A program made the position numbers and the translations under genes. DNA of 64,000 nt from Alterisphingorhabdus sp051668705 (lineage in GTDB: Bacteria > Pseudomonadota > Alphaproteobacteria > Sphingomonadales > Sphingomonadaceae), in the NCBI RefSeq assembly GCF_051668705.1, contig NZ_CP196351.1, positions 372,001 to 436,000 on the forward strand. Reading direction: 5' to 3'. The notes under the pieces were generated by a model. The model was not told the DNA's origin and searched no databases. It worked only from the letters and a program-made list of their open reading frames with translations. Positions 27,372 to 36,377 of this stretch are shown piece by piece (positions within the stretch are counted from its first letter, which is position 1; each line of letters opens with the position of its first letter).

Positions 27372-27598
27372 TATATGTCTACCATTTCCCCTATTGCCGA
27401 GCGTTTATTGCTCGACAGAGACTAGTGTTATGGGAAAAAACTAAAGAGTTTCTAATCTTTGGCGTATCATAATGTAAAAAGACTGGGGTCTTAATGTAGC
27501 GGTTTCTAATAGCTGGCTTGACTGCGCTATTTGCCAAATTCACTACCCACCTGCTAATGATACTGCTGTTAGCAAAGCGATGGTGAAGGGAAATATGC

Positions 27599-28003
27599 AT
27601 GCCTGACGGTAATATAATGGCGGGCTGGGTCTTGCTATTTTACGGGCTGTACAGCTTTGCCGCGGGTCTGGGTGAACTGCGCTTGCCGGGGCTATGGCTG
27701 CGCATGATAGAGAATATCACGGCGTCCACCGCATTGCCCTTTTTGACTGGCATGTTGTGCATGGTCATTGGTGCTTTCACGCTGTTTATCATGGGCGGTG
27801 ATGATGGGCCGATCATCAACAAAATCCTGATCATCATGGGCGCGTGGATTGTGGTGGAAGGTTTGGTATTTATCGCCATACCCGATTATTTTGGCCGCTT
27901 TGCCAGTTGGTTGATGAACATGTCATCGCGTATGGTGGCTGGTTTCACCATGGTGTTGGGGCTGGCCATGTGCGGCTATGGCCTATGGCATATATTGGGG
28001 TAG
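27599..28003 (+). CDS. small four-helix inner-membrane protein, unknown function
   Basis: The product has 134 residues. GAAGGG precedes the ATG at a suitable distance. Four hydrophobic segments cover most of the protein: WVLLFYGLYSFAAGL, LPFLTGMLCMVIGAFTLFIM, ILIIMGAWIVVEGLVFIAI and VAGFTMVLGLAMCGYGLWHIL. No charged active-site motif is seen and I do not recognise the family. It is divergent from the GGDEF-EAL gene and precedes the TPP riboswitch by about 100 bp, but it is probably unrelated to thiamine. Confidence 0.7.
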   Translation: MPDGNIMAGWVLLFYGLYSFAAGLGELRLPGLWLRMIENITASTALPFLTGMLCMVIGAFTLFIMGGDDGPIINKILIIMGAWIVVEGLVFIAIPDYFGRFASWLMNMSSRMVAGFTMVLGLAMCGYGLWHILG

Positions 28004-28100
28004 TGGCTTGAGCGTATTGCTGGCAAAGACTGCCGTCACAAACGTCCCAACAAAACCATCACCTAAACCATTGCCAGCGCGGCCATAGCGGCGTAGACAG

Positions 28101-28195
28101 GGACCATCCCCGGGGAGTCATGCTGACTGAGAGGAATGGGTAGCGCCATTCGACCCGCTGAACCTGATCCTGTTGAAGCAGGCGGAGGGAGGGAG
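28101..28195 (+). promoter_or_regulatory. TPP (thiamine pyrophosphate) riboswitch
   Basis: The THI-element core is complete: CGGGGAGTC at 28111, CTGACTGAGAGG at 28123, GACCC at 28152, GAACCTGATCCTG at 28160-28172, and GCAGGCGGAGGGA at 28178-28190. The order and spacing match the riboswitch that senses thiamine pyrophosphate. It lies directly before thiC, whose translation or transcription it should repress when TPP is high. Confidence 0.96.
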
Positions 28196-28246
28196 TGGCC
28201 CAAACCAAACGCGCCGCCTCTTTCCCGATGCCGAATGGAGAGACTT

Positions 28247-30160
28247 ATGGCCGATATCAATGCCCGCACCGAAAAAGACAATGCCGCGCCCATAGGGGTC
28301 ACCACTGGCCCGATACGCGGCAGCCGAAAGGTACATATTGCTGCCAAATCGGGCAGCGGCATCCGAGTGGCCATGCGCGAAATTGATCTGGAGGGCGGAG
28401 AGCCTTCTGTGCGCGTTTATGATACATCCGGCCCTTATACCGACCCCAATGCCGAAATTGATATTGCTGCTGGCCTGCCCGAATTGCGCCGTGACTGGAT
28501 CAGAGATCGCGGTGATGTGGAAGAGGTCGCTCAGCGTGAGGTAAAGCCCGAAGATAATGGCCAGTTAGGGCCGGACCGTTCTGGCGGCGTTGCGCCATTT
28601 CCGCGTGTGCGCCAGAAAGTGTTGCGCGCTAAGCCGGGTATGAATGTCAGCCAGATGCATTATGCAAGGCGCGGCATCATCACGCCGGAAATGGAATATG
28701 TGGCGGAGCGGGAAAATCTGGGCCGTGACCGTTTGAAAGAATATATCCGCGATGGTGAGAGCTTTGGCGCCGCCATCCCCGACTATGTCACGCCCGAATT
28801 TGTGCGTGATGAGATTGCCCGTGGCCGCGCGATCATCCCCAATAATATCAACCACCCGGAATCCGAACCCATGGCGATTGGCCGCAATTTTCTGGTCAAG
28901 ATCAACGCCAATATCGGCAACAGCGCGGTGGCGTCTGATGTGGCTGCGGAGGTGGACAAAATGGTCTGGTCCATCCGCTGGGGCGGTGACACGGTGATGG
29001 ACCTCAGCACCGGCCGCAATATTCACGATACGCGTGAATGGATCATCCGCAACAGCCCTGTGCCCATCGGCACCGTGCCGATTTATCAGGCGCTGGAAAA
29101 AGTGGGCGGCGTGGCGGAAGACCTGACCTGGGAAGTGTTCCGCGATACGCTGATCGAACAGGCAGAGCAGGGCGTTGACTATTTCACCATCCATGCCGGT
29201 GTGCGCCTGCCCTATGTGCCGATGGCGGCCAAGCGCGTGACCGGCATTGTCTCGCGCGGTGGCTCCATCATGGCGAAATGGTGTCTGGCGCACCATAAAG
29301 AATCCTTCCTGTACGAGCATTTTGACGACATTACAGAGATTATGAAGGCCTATGACATCGCCTATTCTCTGGGCGATGGTCTGCGCCCAGGCAGCATTGC
29401 CGATGCCAATGATGAAGCGCAATTTAGCGAGCTATACACGCTGGGCGAGCTGACCCACCGCGCGTGGAAATCTGATGTGCAGGTGATGATTGAAGGCCCC
29501 GGCCATGTGCCGATGCATAAGATTAAAGAGAATATGGAAAAGCAGCTGCAAGTCTGCGGCGAAGCGCCTTTTTATACGCTCGGCCCCCTCACAACCGATA
29601 TCGCGCCGGGTTATGACCATATCACCAGCGGCATTGGCGCGGCGCAAATCGGTTGGTATGGCACCGCCATGCTCTGCTATGTCACGCCCAAAGAGCATTT
29701 GGGCCTGCCCGATCGTGATGACGTAAAAGTGGGCGTGGTGACCTATAAGCTGGCGGCCCATGCGGCCGACCTTGCCAAGGGCCATCCGGCGGCACAGGTG
29801 CGCGATGATGCGCTGTCAAAAGCGCGCTTTGAATTCCGCTGGCGCGACCAGTTTAACCTGTCGCTGGACCCTGACACAGCCGAAGAATATCACGACCAAA
29901 CCCTGCCCGCAGAAGGCGCCAAAACCGCGCATTTCTGCTCCATGTGCGGGCCGAAATTCTGCAGCATGAAAATCAGCCAAGAAGTGCGCGATTTCGCCAG
30001 CAAACAAAACCAAAGCGCGGAAGGCTTCATAGCCAGTGAAAAACTAGGCAGCGAAACCGCCGAAGCCAGCCGCAAAGCCGCCGAGCAAGGGATGAGGGAG
30101 ATGGCGAAGGTCTATAAGGATAAGGGCGAACGGTTGTATTTGCCCGAGGATGAGGTGTAG
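28247..30160 (+). CDS. thiC: phosphomethylpyrimidine synthase (HMP-P synthase)
   Basis: ThiC is a radical-SAM enzyme that turns aminoimidazole ribotide into the thiamine pyrimidine. The start at 28247 has GGAGAG 6 nt upstream. The frame is open further up, but it runs through the riboswitch. The product has 637 residues, normal for the family. Landmarks are AKPGMNVSQMHYARRGIITP, GDTVMDLSTGRNI, GPGHVPMHKI and the C-terminal cluster motif CSMCGPKFC (CX2CX4C) that binds the 4Fe-4S cluster. It is under the TPP riboswitch. No other thi genes follow, and the next gene is a methyltransferase of likely foreign origin. Confidence 0.98.
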   Translation: MADINARTEKDNAAPIGVTTGPIRGSRKVHIAAKSGSGIRVAMREIDLEGGEPSVRVYDTSGPYTDPNAEIDIAAGLPELRRDWIRDRGDVEEVAQREVKPEDNGQLGPDRSGGVAPFPRVRQKVLRAKPGMNVSQMHYARRGIITPEMEYVAERENLGRDRLKEYIRDGESFGAAIPDYVTPEFVRDEIARGRAIIPNNINHPESEPMAIGRNFLVKINANIGNSAVASDVAAEVDKMVWSIRWGGDTVMDLSTGRNIHDTREWIIRNSPVPIGTVPIYQALEKVGGVAEDLTWEVFRDTLIEQAEQGVDYFTIHAGVRLPYVPMAAKRVTGIVSRGGSIMAKWCLAHHKESFLYEHFDDITEIMKAYDIAYSLGDGLRPGSIADANDEAQFSELYTLGELTHRAWKSDVQVMIEGPGHVPMHKIKENMEKQLQVCGEAPFYTLGPLTTDIAPGYDHITSGIGAAQIGWYGTAMLCYVTPKEHLGLPDRDDVKVGVVTYKLAAHAADLAKGHPAAQVRDDALSKARFEFRWRDQFNLSLDPDTAEEYHDQTLPAEGAKTAHFCSMCGPKFCSMKISQEVRDFASKQNQSAEGFIASEKLGSETAEASRKAAEQGMREMAKVYKDKGERLYLPEDEV

Positions 30161-30203
30161 GGTTACTCGACCACTAGTATTCCGAATATAAAAAGAACGT
30201 AAT

Positions 30204-31208
30204 ATGACCAAGAAACGTGCCCCGCGTAATCGAACCCTCATAGTCGAGGATCACGAGGCAGATGATTTACTGAGTGAAGCGATTCAATTAGATCAGCCAT
30301 CAGCTGTCAGTGAGATTTTGAATAAAATTATCCATCAAGATATTGAGAATTGTATCGAACTTGTACCTGAAAATTCTATCGACTTGCTCGTTCTCGACCC
30401 GCCCTACAATTTGGATAAAAAATTTGGCAGTACAAAATTTAGGAGTTCAAGTGCTGATCAGTATTCAAAGCTCTTTGAAAATTGGATTCGTTTGCTAAAG
30501 CGTTGTTTGAAGGATACCGCGACGATATATGTGTGCTCGGATTGGAAAACGTCGAATATCATTTACCCGATATTAGAGCGTGAGTTTGTTGTTCGAAATC
30601 GGATAACGTGGGAACGTGAAAAAGGTCGTGGAGCTAAGTCAAATTGGAAGAACTGCTCTGAGGATATTTGGTTCTGCACAGTTTCAGATGATTACCACTT
30701 CGATGTTGATTCGGTTAAGCTGAAGAAAAAGGTGATCGCACCTTACAAAGATAGCGCAGGAGTACCAAAGGATTGGAATGAGTCCAAATCTGGAAACTTC
30801 CGTCTTACCTTTCCGTCAAACCTATGGTCGGATATATCAATTCCATTTTGGTCAATGCCTGAAAATACCGATCATCCAACACAGAAGCCGGAAAAGTTGA
30901 TCGCAAAATTGATTTTGGCGAGTTCTAAGGAGAAGGACTTGGTCTTCGATCCCTTTTTGGGATCAGGCACTACTGCCGTTGTTGCAAAAAAACTCGGCAG
31001 ACATTTTTTGGGCATTGAACGTGAAAAATATTATTGTCAGCTTGCTATAAAGCGTCTGCGTCGCGCTGAGAATGATACTGCTATTCAGGGATATCATGAC
31101 GGTGTTTTTTGGGAGCGTAATTCTCTAGCGTTACAAATCAAATCAAAGCTGAAAATGGATGATCCCGTCTCAGCAAAAGCCGATGGAGATTTGTTTGCGA
31201 AAATCTAA
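30204..31208 (+). CDS. DNA methyltransferase of a type II restriction-modification pair (beta class, probably N6-adenine)
   Basis: The product has 334 residues. The catalytic motif IV DPPYN (LLVLDPPYNLDKKFG) precedes the SAM-binding motif I (DLVFDPFLGSGTTAVVAKKL), the beta-class order. HPTQKPEKL marks motif X. A DPPYN motif usually means adenine-N6 methylation, although N4-cytosine cannot be excluded. The target sequence cannot be read off. It is visibly more AT-rich than thiC, 43 bp upstream, which suggests horizontal acquisition. The following gene overlaps its 3' end and is probably the cognate endonuclease. Confidence 0.93.
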   Translation: MTKKRAPRNRTLIVEDHEADDLLSEAIQLDQPSAVSEILNKIIHQDIENCIELVPENSIDLLVLDPPYNLDKKFGSTKFRSSSADQYSKLFENWIRLLKRCLKDTATIYVCSDWKTSNIIYPILEREFVVRNRITWEREKGRGAKSNWKNCSEDIWFCTVSDDYHFDVDSVKLKKKVIAPYKDSAGVPKDWNESKSGNFRLTFPSNLWSDISIPFWSMPENTDHPTQKPEKLIAKLILASSKEKDLVFDPFLGSGTTAVVAKKLGRHFLGIEREKYYCQLAIKRLRRAENDTAIQGYHDGVFWERNSLALQIKSKLKMDDPVSAKADGDLFAKI

Positions 31209-32355
31209 GTTCGACGAACTCATTCAATTCATTCATGAATACGACGGAATCAATGACAAAGTAAAACTGACAGGACTGGTTCAGGAAAATTTCTCGTTAA
31301 CAAGAGATAGATCTGTATATTACAACGATGATTTTGGCTTACGCTTTAGCAAAGCCAACAGCTCTTCATTTAGCAATACGGTTTTATCTCTATCGAATTT
31401 GCAAAAATATGACCATCGACCATTTATTATTTGTTTGGTCACTCCGTCCAAAAATTTCTTGTTTCTTGCAAACACTACGTTCCTGAAAAAAATAAGTCAC
31501 AGCTCACAAGAACTTCGAGTGAATAACATCAGAGGGAGCTTTAACGGTTCAGACATAACTAGAGAACTTGATGGAATTGTAAATCAGCCTGCAAACTTTG
31601 AATCTCTCTATAACATTCATGCCGAATTGGGGTTTGAAGAAAATTTACCGAGGCTCGTCGAACAAACCAATGCGATAAGTCCAACGGGCAAGAAATTCGA
31701 ACCGAGTCATGATCAAATATTGACAATTTTGGGATCACCGAAGCGAGCAGACAAATTTGTGTACTCGGAAAGCTTCGCAGAGCTCAAAGATGAGCTCGAC
31801 GACAAGGTGGAAAAATTCAAGAACGAGATCGTGATTGCCGGGCTCATCGAAAATGTGAATGTGAGAGGGAGAATAATTGAGTACCTGATTGCCGGCGAAG
31901 ACGAAAAACTTAGAACGGAGATTATTGATGCGCTTAAGAATGGCGAGCAGAATCTCCCCGAATTTCGTACGGATAATCAGTTAGGAGATTACTCCCGCGA
32001 CTTTCCAGAATTCAAAACCGAGACCGATGTTAAAACAAAGATAATGGTTTTGAATTCCAATCCAAAAGCTTATAATCTCGATAAAATGTTAGAATTTCTG
32101 GCAACCGATAGATCGGTTTTTCTTTTTTACTTTGTAGGCATTGATCCGACCAAAATCACTCATACTACGTTGGTATCAATTTTTCAGAAAAAGCTTTTGG
32201 ACAAGACGGTGGTATTGAGACATTGGGCTGGTCGGAATTCGAGGGGCGTTACTCAATTTGAAGGCGAGACTGTTGCAGGATTGCTAAAAAGCGGAGATAT
32301 AGAAATTGAAACAGACGCAGCAATCAGTTTTCTGAAACGTATTTTGGAGCTTTAA
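31183..32355 (+). CDS. probable cognate restriction endonuclease, unclassified
   Basis: The product has about 390 residues. ATG 31183 overlaps the methyltransferase stop by 26 bp. A TTG at 31195 with GGAG 6 nt upstream is an alternative start. I do not recognise the family by homology. The assignment rests on overlap with a methyltransferase gene, similar AT-rich composition, and a region with acidic and Lys residues compatible with a PD-(D/E)xK nuclease core (FPEFKTETDVKTKIMVL). The N-terminal half could be a recognition or DNA-binding part (FGLRFSKANSSSFSN, FIICLVTPSKNFLFLAN). The charged middle (FAELKDELDDKVEKF) looks helical. It could instead be a methyltransferase-associated protein of another kind. 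Confidence 0.6.
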   Translation: MEICLRKSKFDELIQFIHEYDGINDKVKLTGLVQENFSLTRDRSVYYNDDFGLRFSKANSSSFSNTVLSLSNLQKYDHRPFIICLVTPSKNFLFLANTTFLKKISHSSQELRVNNIRGSFNGSDITRELDGIVNQPANFESLYNIHAELGFEENLPRLVEQTNAISPTGKKFEPSHDQILTILGSPKRADKFVYSESFAELKDELDDKVEKFKNEIVIAGLIENVNVRGRIIEYLIAGEDEKLRTEIIDALKNGEQNLPEFRTDNQLGDYSRDFPEFKTETDVKTKIMVLNSNPKAYNLDKMLEFLATDRSVFLFYFVGIDPTKITHTTLVSIFQKKLLDKTVVLRHWAGRNSRGVTQFEGETVAGLLKSGDIEIETDAAISFLKRILEL

Positions 32356-32833
32356 TTTTTATAACAAATAGTGAGATAAACCTGCTCCTACGCCCCAAAT
32401 TCGTCAGACACACTACTCGCATGCTCCTACATAACTCCTGTCTGTCCCATGCCAGACGCTCCAAACTCCCAACCCACAAAAAGCAGCTATCCGTTTCCTC
32501 TAATACCCCCACCGCTCGGTCAGCATTTCTGCTTTGCCATCTTTTACTGATATTTCGGCTGATGGCGCTTCGGGGGTGCCGGTTTTGAACAGTTCATAGA
32601 TGATGGTGCCGTCATTCTGGACGCTTTCGATCACGCGGACTGGGGTGAACATGTCTTTTGGTGTGGCGGCGCGGGCGTTTTCTGGCCAGCTCCGGTACGG
32701 CGGCCCATGCAATATTTGGCAAGTGAACGCGGCTATGTCCGATTGATCATTTTCATCATGTCTGATTTTGTATAAACAAAGTTTGGATAAGGGCCTATAA
32801 ACAATGCCCAATAGCGGAGAGAAGGGGATGACC
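32356..32833. other. region between R-M pair and secreted protein, mostly without recognised genes
   Basis: The first 140 bp after the endonuclease stop hold no ORF, RNA or clear terminator. The remainder holds a possible minus-strand remnant (32500-32712, described separately) and the upstream region of the secreted gene at 32834, whose RBS is GAGAAGGGG. Confidence 0.5.
32500..32712 (-). pseudogene. possible remnant or small unrecognised ORF
   Basis: The minus-strand frame ending at 32500 encodes 70 residues from a TTG at 32712. The sequence looks protein-like in its C-terminal part (TPKDMFTPVRVIESVQNDG, TIIYELFKTGTPEAPSAEI). The frame is open further upstream, but that part is poor and overlaps the next gene's leader, and I see no ATG or RBS. 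It could be the tail of a gene truncated when the neighbouring R-M genes were acquired, or a short hypothetical gene. Confidence 0.3.
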
Positions 32834-33283
32834 ATGCGCACATTGACACAGACAATGATGGCGGGGCTTTTGGCAGGGGCGGCGTTGCTGCCCGGCGCGG
32901 CGCAGGCGGAGAACCGCGATATTAATTGCTCCATGATCAAAAAGACTGAGAATGGCAAATTCACCTATAGCTCTAATCCTGGGTTCAGCATTTTGCGGCT
33001 GACCGCGCCTGACGGACCTATGCTGAGCGATGATATTCCTGAAAATGTCGTGGGCTTTGCCTGTGTGCGCCAGAATATTGTGCCTGATGAAAATGACATT
33101 GAGGTGCTGCAAGCCGGCTATTCGCTCACCCTTGCGGACACGAAAGAGACTTTCCGTACCATGCAATTATCATTAGCGGATGGCAAAATTGCTTATGAAA
33201 TAAGCGGTGGCACCTTAAGCAAGAAAGAGACTAAGAAACTCGATAAAGTGATCGCAAAGATGCAGGCCCGCATTGCGGGATGA
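32834..33283 (+). CDS. small secreted protein of unknown function
   Basis: The product has about 149 residues. ATG 32834 has GAAGGGG 6 nt upstream. ATG 32828 lies on that RBS. The N-terminus is a signal peptide (MRTLTQTMMAGLLAGAALLPGAAQA). The mature part has two Cys residues (DINCSMIKK and VGFACVRQN) that may form a disulfide, a DIEVLQAGYSLTLADTKETF segment and a Lys-rich C-terminus. I do not recognise the family. It is followed 27 bp later by another secreted protein on the same strand. Confidence 0.65.
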   Translation: MRTLTQTMMAGLLAGAALLPGAAQAENRDINCSMIKKTENGKFTYSSNPGFSILRLTAPDGPMLSDDIPENVVGFACVRQNIVPDENDIEVLQAGYSLTLADTKETFRTMQLSLADGKIAYEISGGTLSKKETKKLDKVIAKMQARIAG

Positions 33284-33310
33284 TGCGTCAGCATATGTAA
33301 ACTCACTACC

Positions 33311-34219
33311 ATGAAAGCCAGACCTATGACCAACAGCTTCGCCCAACGGTGCCATGTCCCATTTGCCGCCATATTCTTTCTGGCCATGGTGATGGCGCTT
33401 GGCCTTATTTTGTCGCCGCCCGCTGCCGCCTTTACCAAGCAAAAAGTGAATGTCATCGGTGTGCCGGGCGATGCGCAGCCAATTGGCGAAACGCGCTGTG
33501 TGTTTGCCGGTGTGTGCAGCAGCAAGAAAACGGGTATCTTCACATATGACCCTGGCATATGGGGCATGGCAAAATTTCATGATGGGGAGGTGCTGCTGCG
33601 CGATGGCACGAAGCTGACGGGGCGTGTGGCGATATTGAACCGCGCTGCCGATTGGAATTTCGTGAAGCGCATTGCTTTGGTTATTCCAGAGGGCGAGACG
33701 GACGCGATTTATATTGGTGAGGGCGATGCCGCACTGATCACACAGCAGCGCAAAAAGGGGCCGCGCGTTTTTGACCCCTATGACGGCGCCTATTTGCAGC
33801 GGCTGGTGTCTGGAACGCTGCGGCTATCGTATAATCCTGCGGCGGGTACATCGCGGCCGCTGTCTGATTTTCTGCCAGCCGGTACGATTGGCAGCCTGTC
33901 CGGCGCGCTGGGCCGGCAAGGGGTTATTGATGCCCTGAAAGATGGCCGCACTGTTAGCCAGAGCCTGTCCGAAGGCACCAGCGCTGGGCGTGCGCTTGGC
34001 GATGCGCTGGGCTCAATCGAGATTACCGAGAAAGAATATCTGCTCTATGATGAGCGCGCTGACCAGCTGACCGCCATCACCAAAGCCAATTATCGCGGCG
34101 CGATGGAGCGTTTGTTCTCTGGCTGCACCGCCGCCGATGCCAAAACGGTCAAAAGCTTTGCCAAGAAATATAAAAAGATCGAAGAAGCCATAAGCTTTTA
34201 TAATGCAAGCTGTCTGTAG
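33311..34219 (+). CDS. secreted protein of unknown function
   Basis: The product has 302 residues. An N-terminal signal (MTNSFAQRCHVPFAAIFFLAM and following AAAF) is present, whether the start is residue 1 or residue 6. The mature protein has a region FHDGEVLLRDGTKLTGRVAI, a segment IYIGEGDAALITQQRKKG, and a Ser/Gly-rich region with SQSLSEGTSAGRALGDALG. It ends KSFAKKYKKIEEAISFYNASCL. Two paired Cys residues could bridge. I do not recognise a family. It probably forms a unit with the preceding secreted gene, and composition is like the core genome, not like the flanking R-M genes. Confidence 0.65.
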   Translation: MKARPMTNSFAQRCHVPFAAIFFLAMVMALGLILSPPAAAFTKQKVNVIGVPGDAQPIGETRCVFAGVCSSKKTGIFTYDPGIWGMAKFHDGEVLLRDGTKLTGRVAILNRAADWNFVKRIALVIPEGETDAIYIGEGDAALITQQRKKGPRVFDPYDGAYLQRLVSGTLRLSYNPAAGTSRPLSDFLPAGTIGSLSGALGRQGVIDALKDGRTVSQSLSEGTSAGRALGDALGSIEITEKEYLLYDERADQLTAITKANYRGAMERLFSGCTAADAKTVKSFAKKYKKIEEAISFYNASCL

Positions 34220-34309
34220 GGGGGATTAGATCGCTTGGCTTTACGGTATGGGGTGTGATATTTTTCTTTTATCTAGAGACTAAACGAAAGTTATTTGGTA
34301 CGCACAAAT

Positions 34310-35251
34310 ATGGGAAGTGATAGTCCAAAACTTCAACAATTAGAACAGCCTATGTTTGTTAACGAGGTGCTTCGTGGTGACTGCCTCGAAATATTAAAGA
34401 GTATTCCTAATTCAGTCGCGCATCTCATATTAAGTGATATACCATATGGAATTGGAGCTGAAGATTGGGACGTGCTGCATAACAACACGAATACGGCCTA
34501 TCTTGGCTCTAGCCCCGCTCAACAATCTGCGGGAGCGGTCTTTAAGAAGCGTGGAAAGCCCATTAATGGCTGGTCGGAAGCTGACAGAGCGATACCGCGC
34601 GAATATCAAGAATGGTGCAGCAAATGGGCGGCTGATTGGTTTCGTGTCCTCAAACCCGGAGGCAACGCATTTGTCTTTGCAGGAAGGCGACTGGCACATC
34701 GCTGTATCTGCGCTATGGAAGATGCTGGTTTCAACCTTAAAGACCAGCTCGCTTGGGTGCGCGAACGTGCGCCCCATCGTGCGCAAAGATTAAGTGTCGT
34801 ATATGATAGGCGAGGGGACAATCTCTCAGCTGAAACATGGAAAGGCTGGCGCGTAGGCAATCTTCGGCCAACCTTTGAACCAGTTCTATGGTTCACCAAA
34901 CCTTATAAAATTGGCACGACGATTGCTGATAACGTACTTGCACATGAGGTTGGTGCTTATAATCAAGAGGCCTTTTTACGTTATAGAGATGATCCTGAGA
35001 ATATCCTTACTGGCGGATTTATGAAAGGGGAAGCAGGCCTGCACCCTACGCAAAAACCTGTAAAACTTATGCAAGCTATTATCGAGCTTAGTACAAAGAA
35101 AGGTCAACTCGTTCTTGATCCTTTCGCAGGCAGTGGTTCGACATTGGTGGCCGCGCGTGATTTAGGACGGCATTATCTTGGAATTGAAAACAACCCTGAA
35201 TATTTTAAAACGGCACAAGCTCGCCTAGAGAATGACTTGTTTAATAGCTAA
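34310..35251 (+). CDS. DNA methyltransferase, presumed HindIII-type (A-AGCTT) partner
   Basis: The product has about 313 residues. Motif IV is DIPYG (LILSDIPYGIGAEDWDVLHN) and motif I is LVLDPFAGSGSTLVAARDL, in beta-class order, with HPTQKPVKL near motif X. It is paired tail to tail with a HindIII-type endonuclease, so I infer methylation within AAGCTT. The inference comes from the partner and not from the enzyme itself. The start is uncertain: TTG 34295, ATG 34310 or ATG 34352 (MFVNEVLRGDCLE) are possible, and none has a strong RBS. The stop overlaps the endonuclease stop by 4 bp. Confidence 0.85.
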   Translation: MGSDSPKLQQLEQPMFVNEVLRGDCLEILKSIPNSVAHLILSDIPYGIGAEDWDVLHNNTNTAYLGSSPAQQSAGAVFKKRGKPINGWSEADRAIPREYQEWCSKWAADWFRVLKPGGNAFVFAGRRLAHRCICAMEDAGFNLKDQLAWVRERAPHRAQRLSVVYDRRGDNLSAETWKGWRVGNLRPTFEPVLWFTKPYKIGTTIADNVLAHEVGAYNQEAFLRYRDDPENILTGGFMKGEAGLHPTQKPVKLMQAIIELSTKKGQLVLDPFAGSGSTLVAARDLGRHYLGIENNPEYFKTAQARLENDLFNS

Positions 35252-36162
35252 GTGAACGACATAAGTCTGTTGTCAGAGACTGCTGAAATGACATTCATTC
35301 TGGTGTTGACTTTATGCATAGAAACAAGTTGTTTGAGAGCGTCTTCATGTGAGAGTCTCATAATTTTCTCGCGCTCGCGAGCAATGTGAGTGAGTGCTAT
35401 TTCTTTCGATACTTTTATGCTTTCAACAGTCGCCTGCTTTTCGTCTTGCCATAGCCTGGAAATACCGTTGTTAAATCCTAGCATCACTTTGTTAACGGCT
35501 AACCAATAAGCATTTGCATCCTTAGAAGGATTAAGTGCCTCAACGGTTTTGAATATCTCAAGCAAGAGATCGCGCGATGCTTTAGTTCCTTGCGCTTCAG
35601 CAAATCTTACCAAAACCGCGAGATGCGAATATGAGAAAACACAAACATTCCTAGCCGCTGCTTGCTGATAGATTTGGCTGTTACGCGAAGGCAGTTGATA
35701 GAGTGGACAAACAACCATTGCGTAAGGTTTGCCTCTTTTCCATCCATCCATGGCTTGCACTTTAAAGTCTTTCTGATTTTTGGCAGTGCGACTTAGTCGA
35801 AAAACTTTTGCATCTGCGACAAAGCTATAATCATCGCTCACTGCTTCAACATCAGCGGCATCAGCACGTTCGGTAAGGACTGTGCTATGCATTTTCATAA
35901 AGTTGTAAGCAGATGAAATGAGAGCATCTGTGTACTTTGAGTATAGTTTCTCTTCACTAGAGTTATGTCTATAAAATTCAGGAATAGCAGAACAAAGGCG
36001 TAAGTGATCAAGGAGAGCATTTACGCCATCTACCCAAATCTCTTTGTGCAACTTAGTCTCAATACGCTTTGAGTCTGCGCTGAAATCACCGTTTAGTGTA
36101 ATAACTTCGTCAATCCAATATCGCCGTCTCTGTATGGCGGTTTCTGAGATAATTTCCGCCAT
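35248..36162 (-). CDS. HindIII-family type II restriction endonuclease
   Basis: The product has 304 residues, the size of R.HindIII (300). The central block VADAKVFRLSRTAKNQ followed by KDFKV is nearly identical to the catalytic region of HindIII as I recall it, including the D-A-K of the PD-(D/E)xK site. SSEEKLYSKYTDALI, GDV/ADVEAVSDDYSFVADAK, the SQIYQQAAARNVCVFSYSHLAVL segment and the C-terminal NRLMSFT also parallel HindIII. The expected target is AAGCTT. The start has AAAGGATATAAG upstream. The gene is AT-rich and has a (CT)17 tract about 110 bp upstream of its start. Confidence 0.92.
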   Translation of the reverse strand: MAEIISETAIQRRRYWIDEVITLNGDFSADSKRIETKLHKEIWVDGVNALLDHLRLCSAIPEFYRHNSSEEKLYSKYTDALISSAYNFMKMHSTVLTERADAADVEAVSDDYSFVADAKVFRLSRTAKNQKDFKVQAMDGWKRGKPYAMVVCPLYQLPSRNSQIYQQAAARNVCVFSYSHLAVLVRFAEAQGTKASRDLLLEIFKTVEALNPSKDANAYWLAVNKVMLGFNNGISRLWQDEKQATVESIKVSKEIALTHIAREREKIMRLSHEDALKQLVSMHKVNTRMNVISAVSDNRLMSFT

Positions 36163-36268
36163 AATCTTATATCCTTTCGAATTTAATTGATCTCATTTAA
36201 TTATGAGAGTGACATCTTAAATATCAGAATATCATATCAGTACATAGTCGGTACCCTGTTTATCATAT

Positions 36269-36307
<39 letters not shown>

Positions 36308-36377
36308 AGGGAAGCTGTATTCAGAATTGTTATCTTCTAAAAATAAGGTTGAGAATAATGGACGGTTTGTTTCACCA

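Noticed and set aside
28565..29422. Minus-strand 285-codon ORF opposite thiC
   Set aside because: It is antisense to a fully conserved thiC and His-rich only by codon complement.
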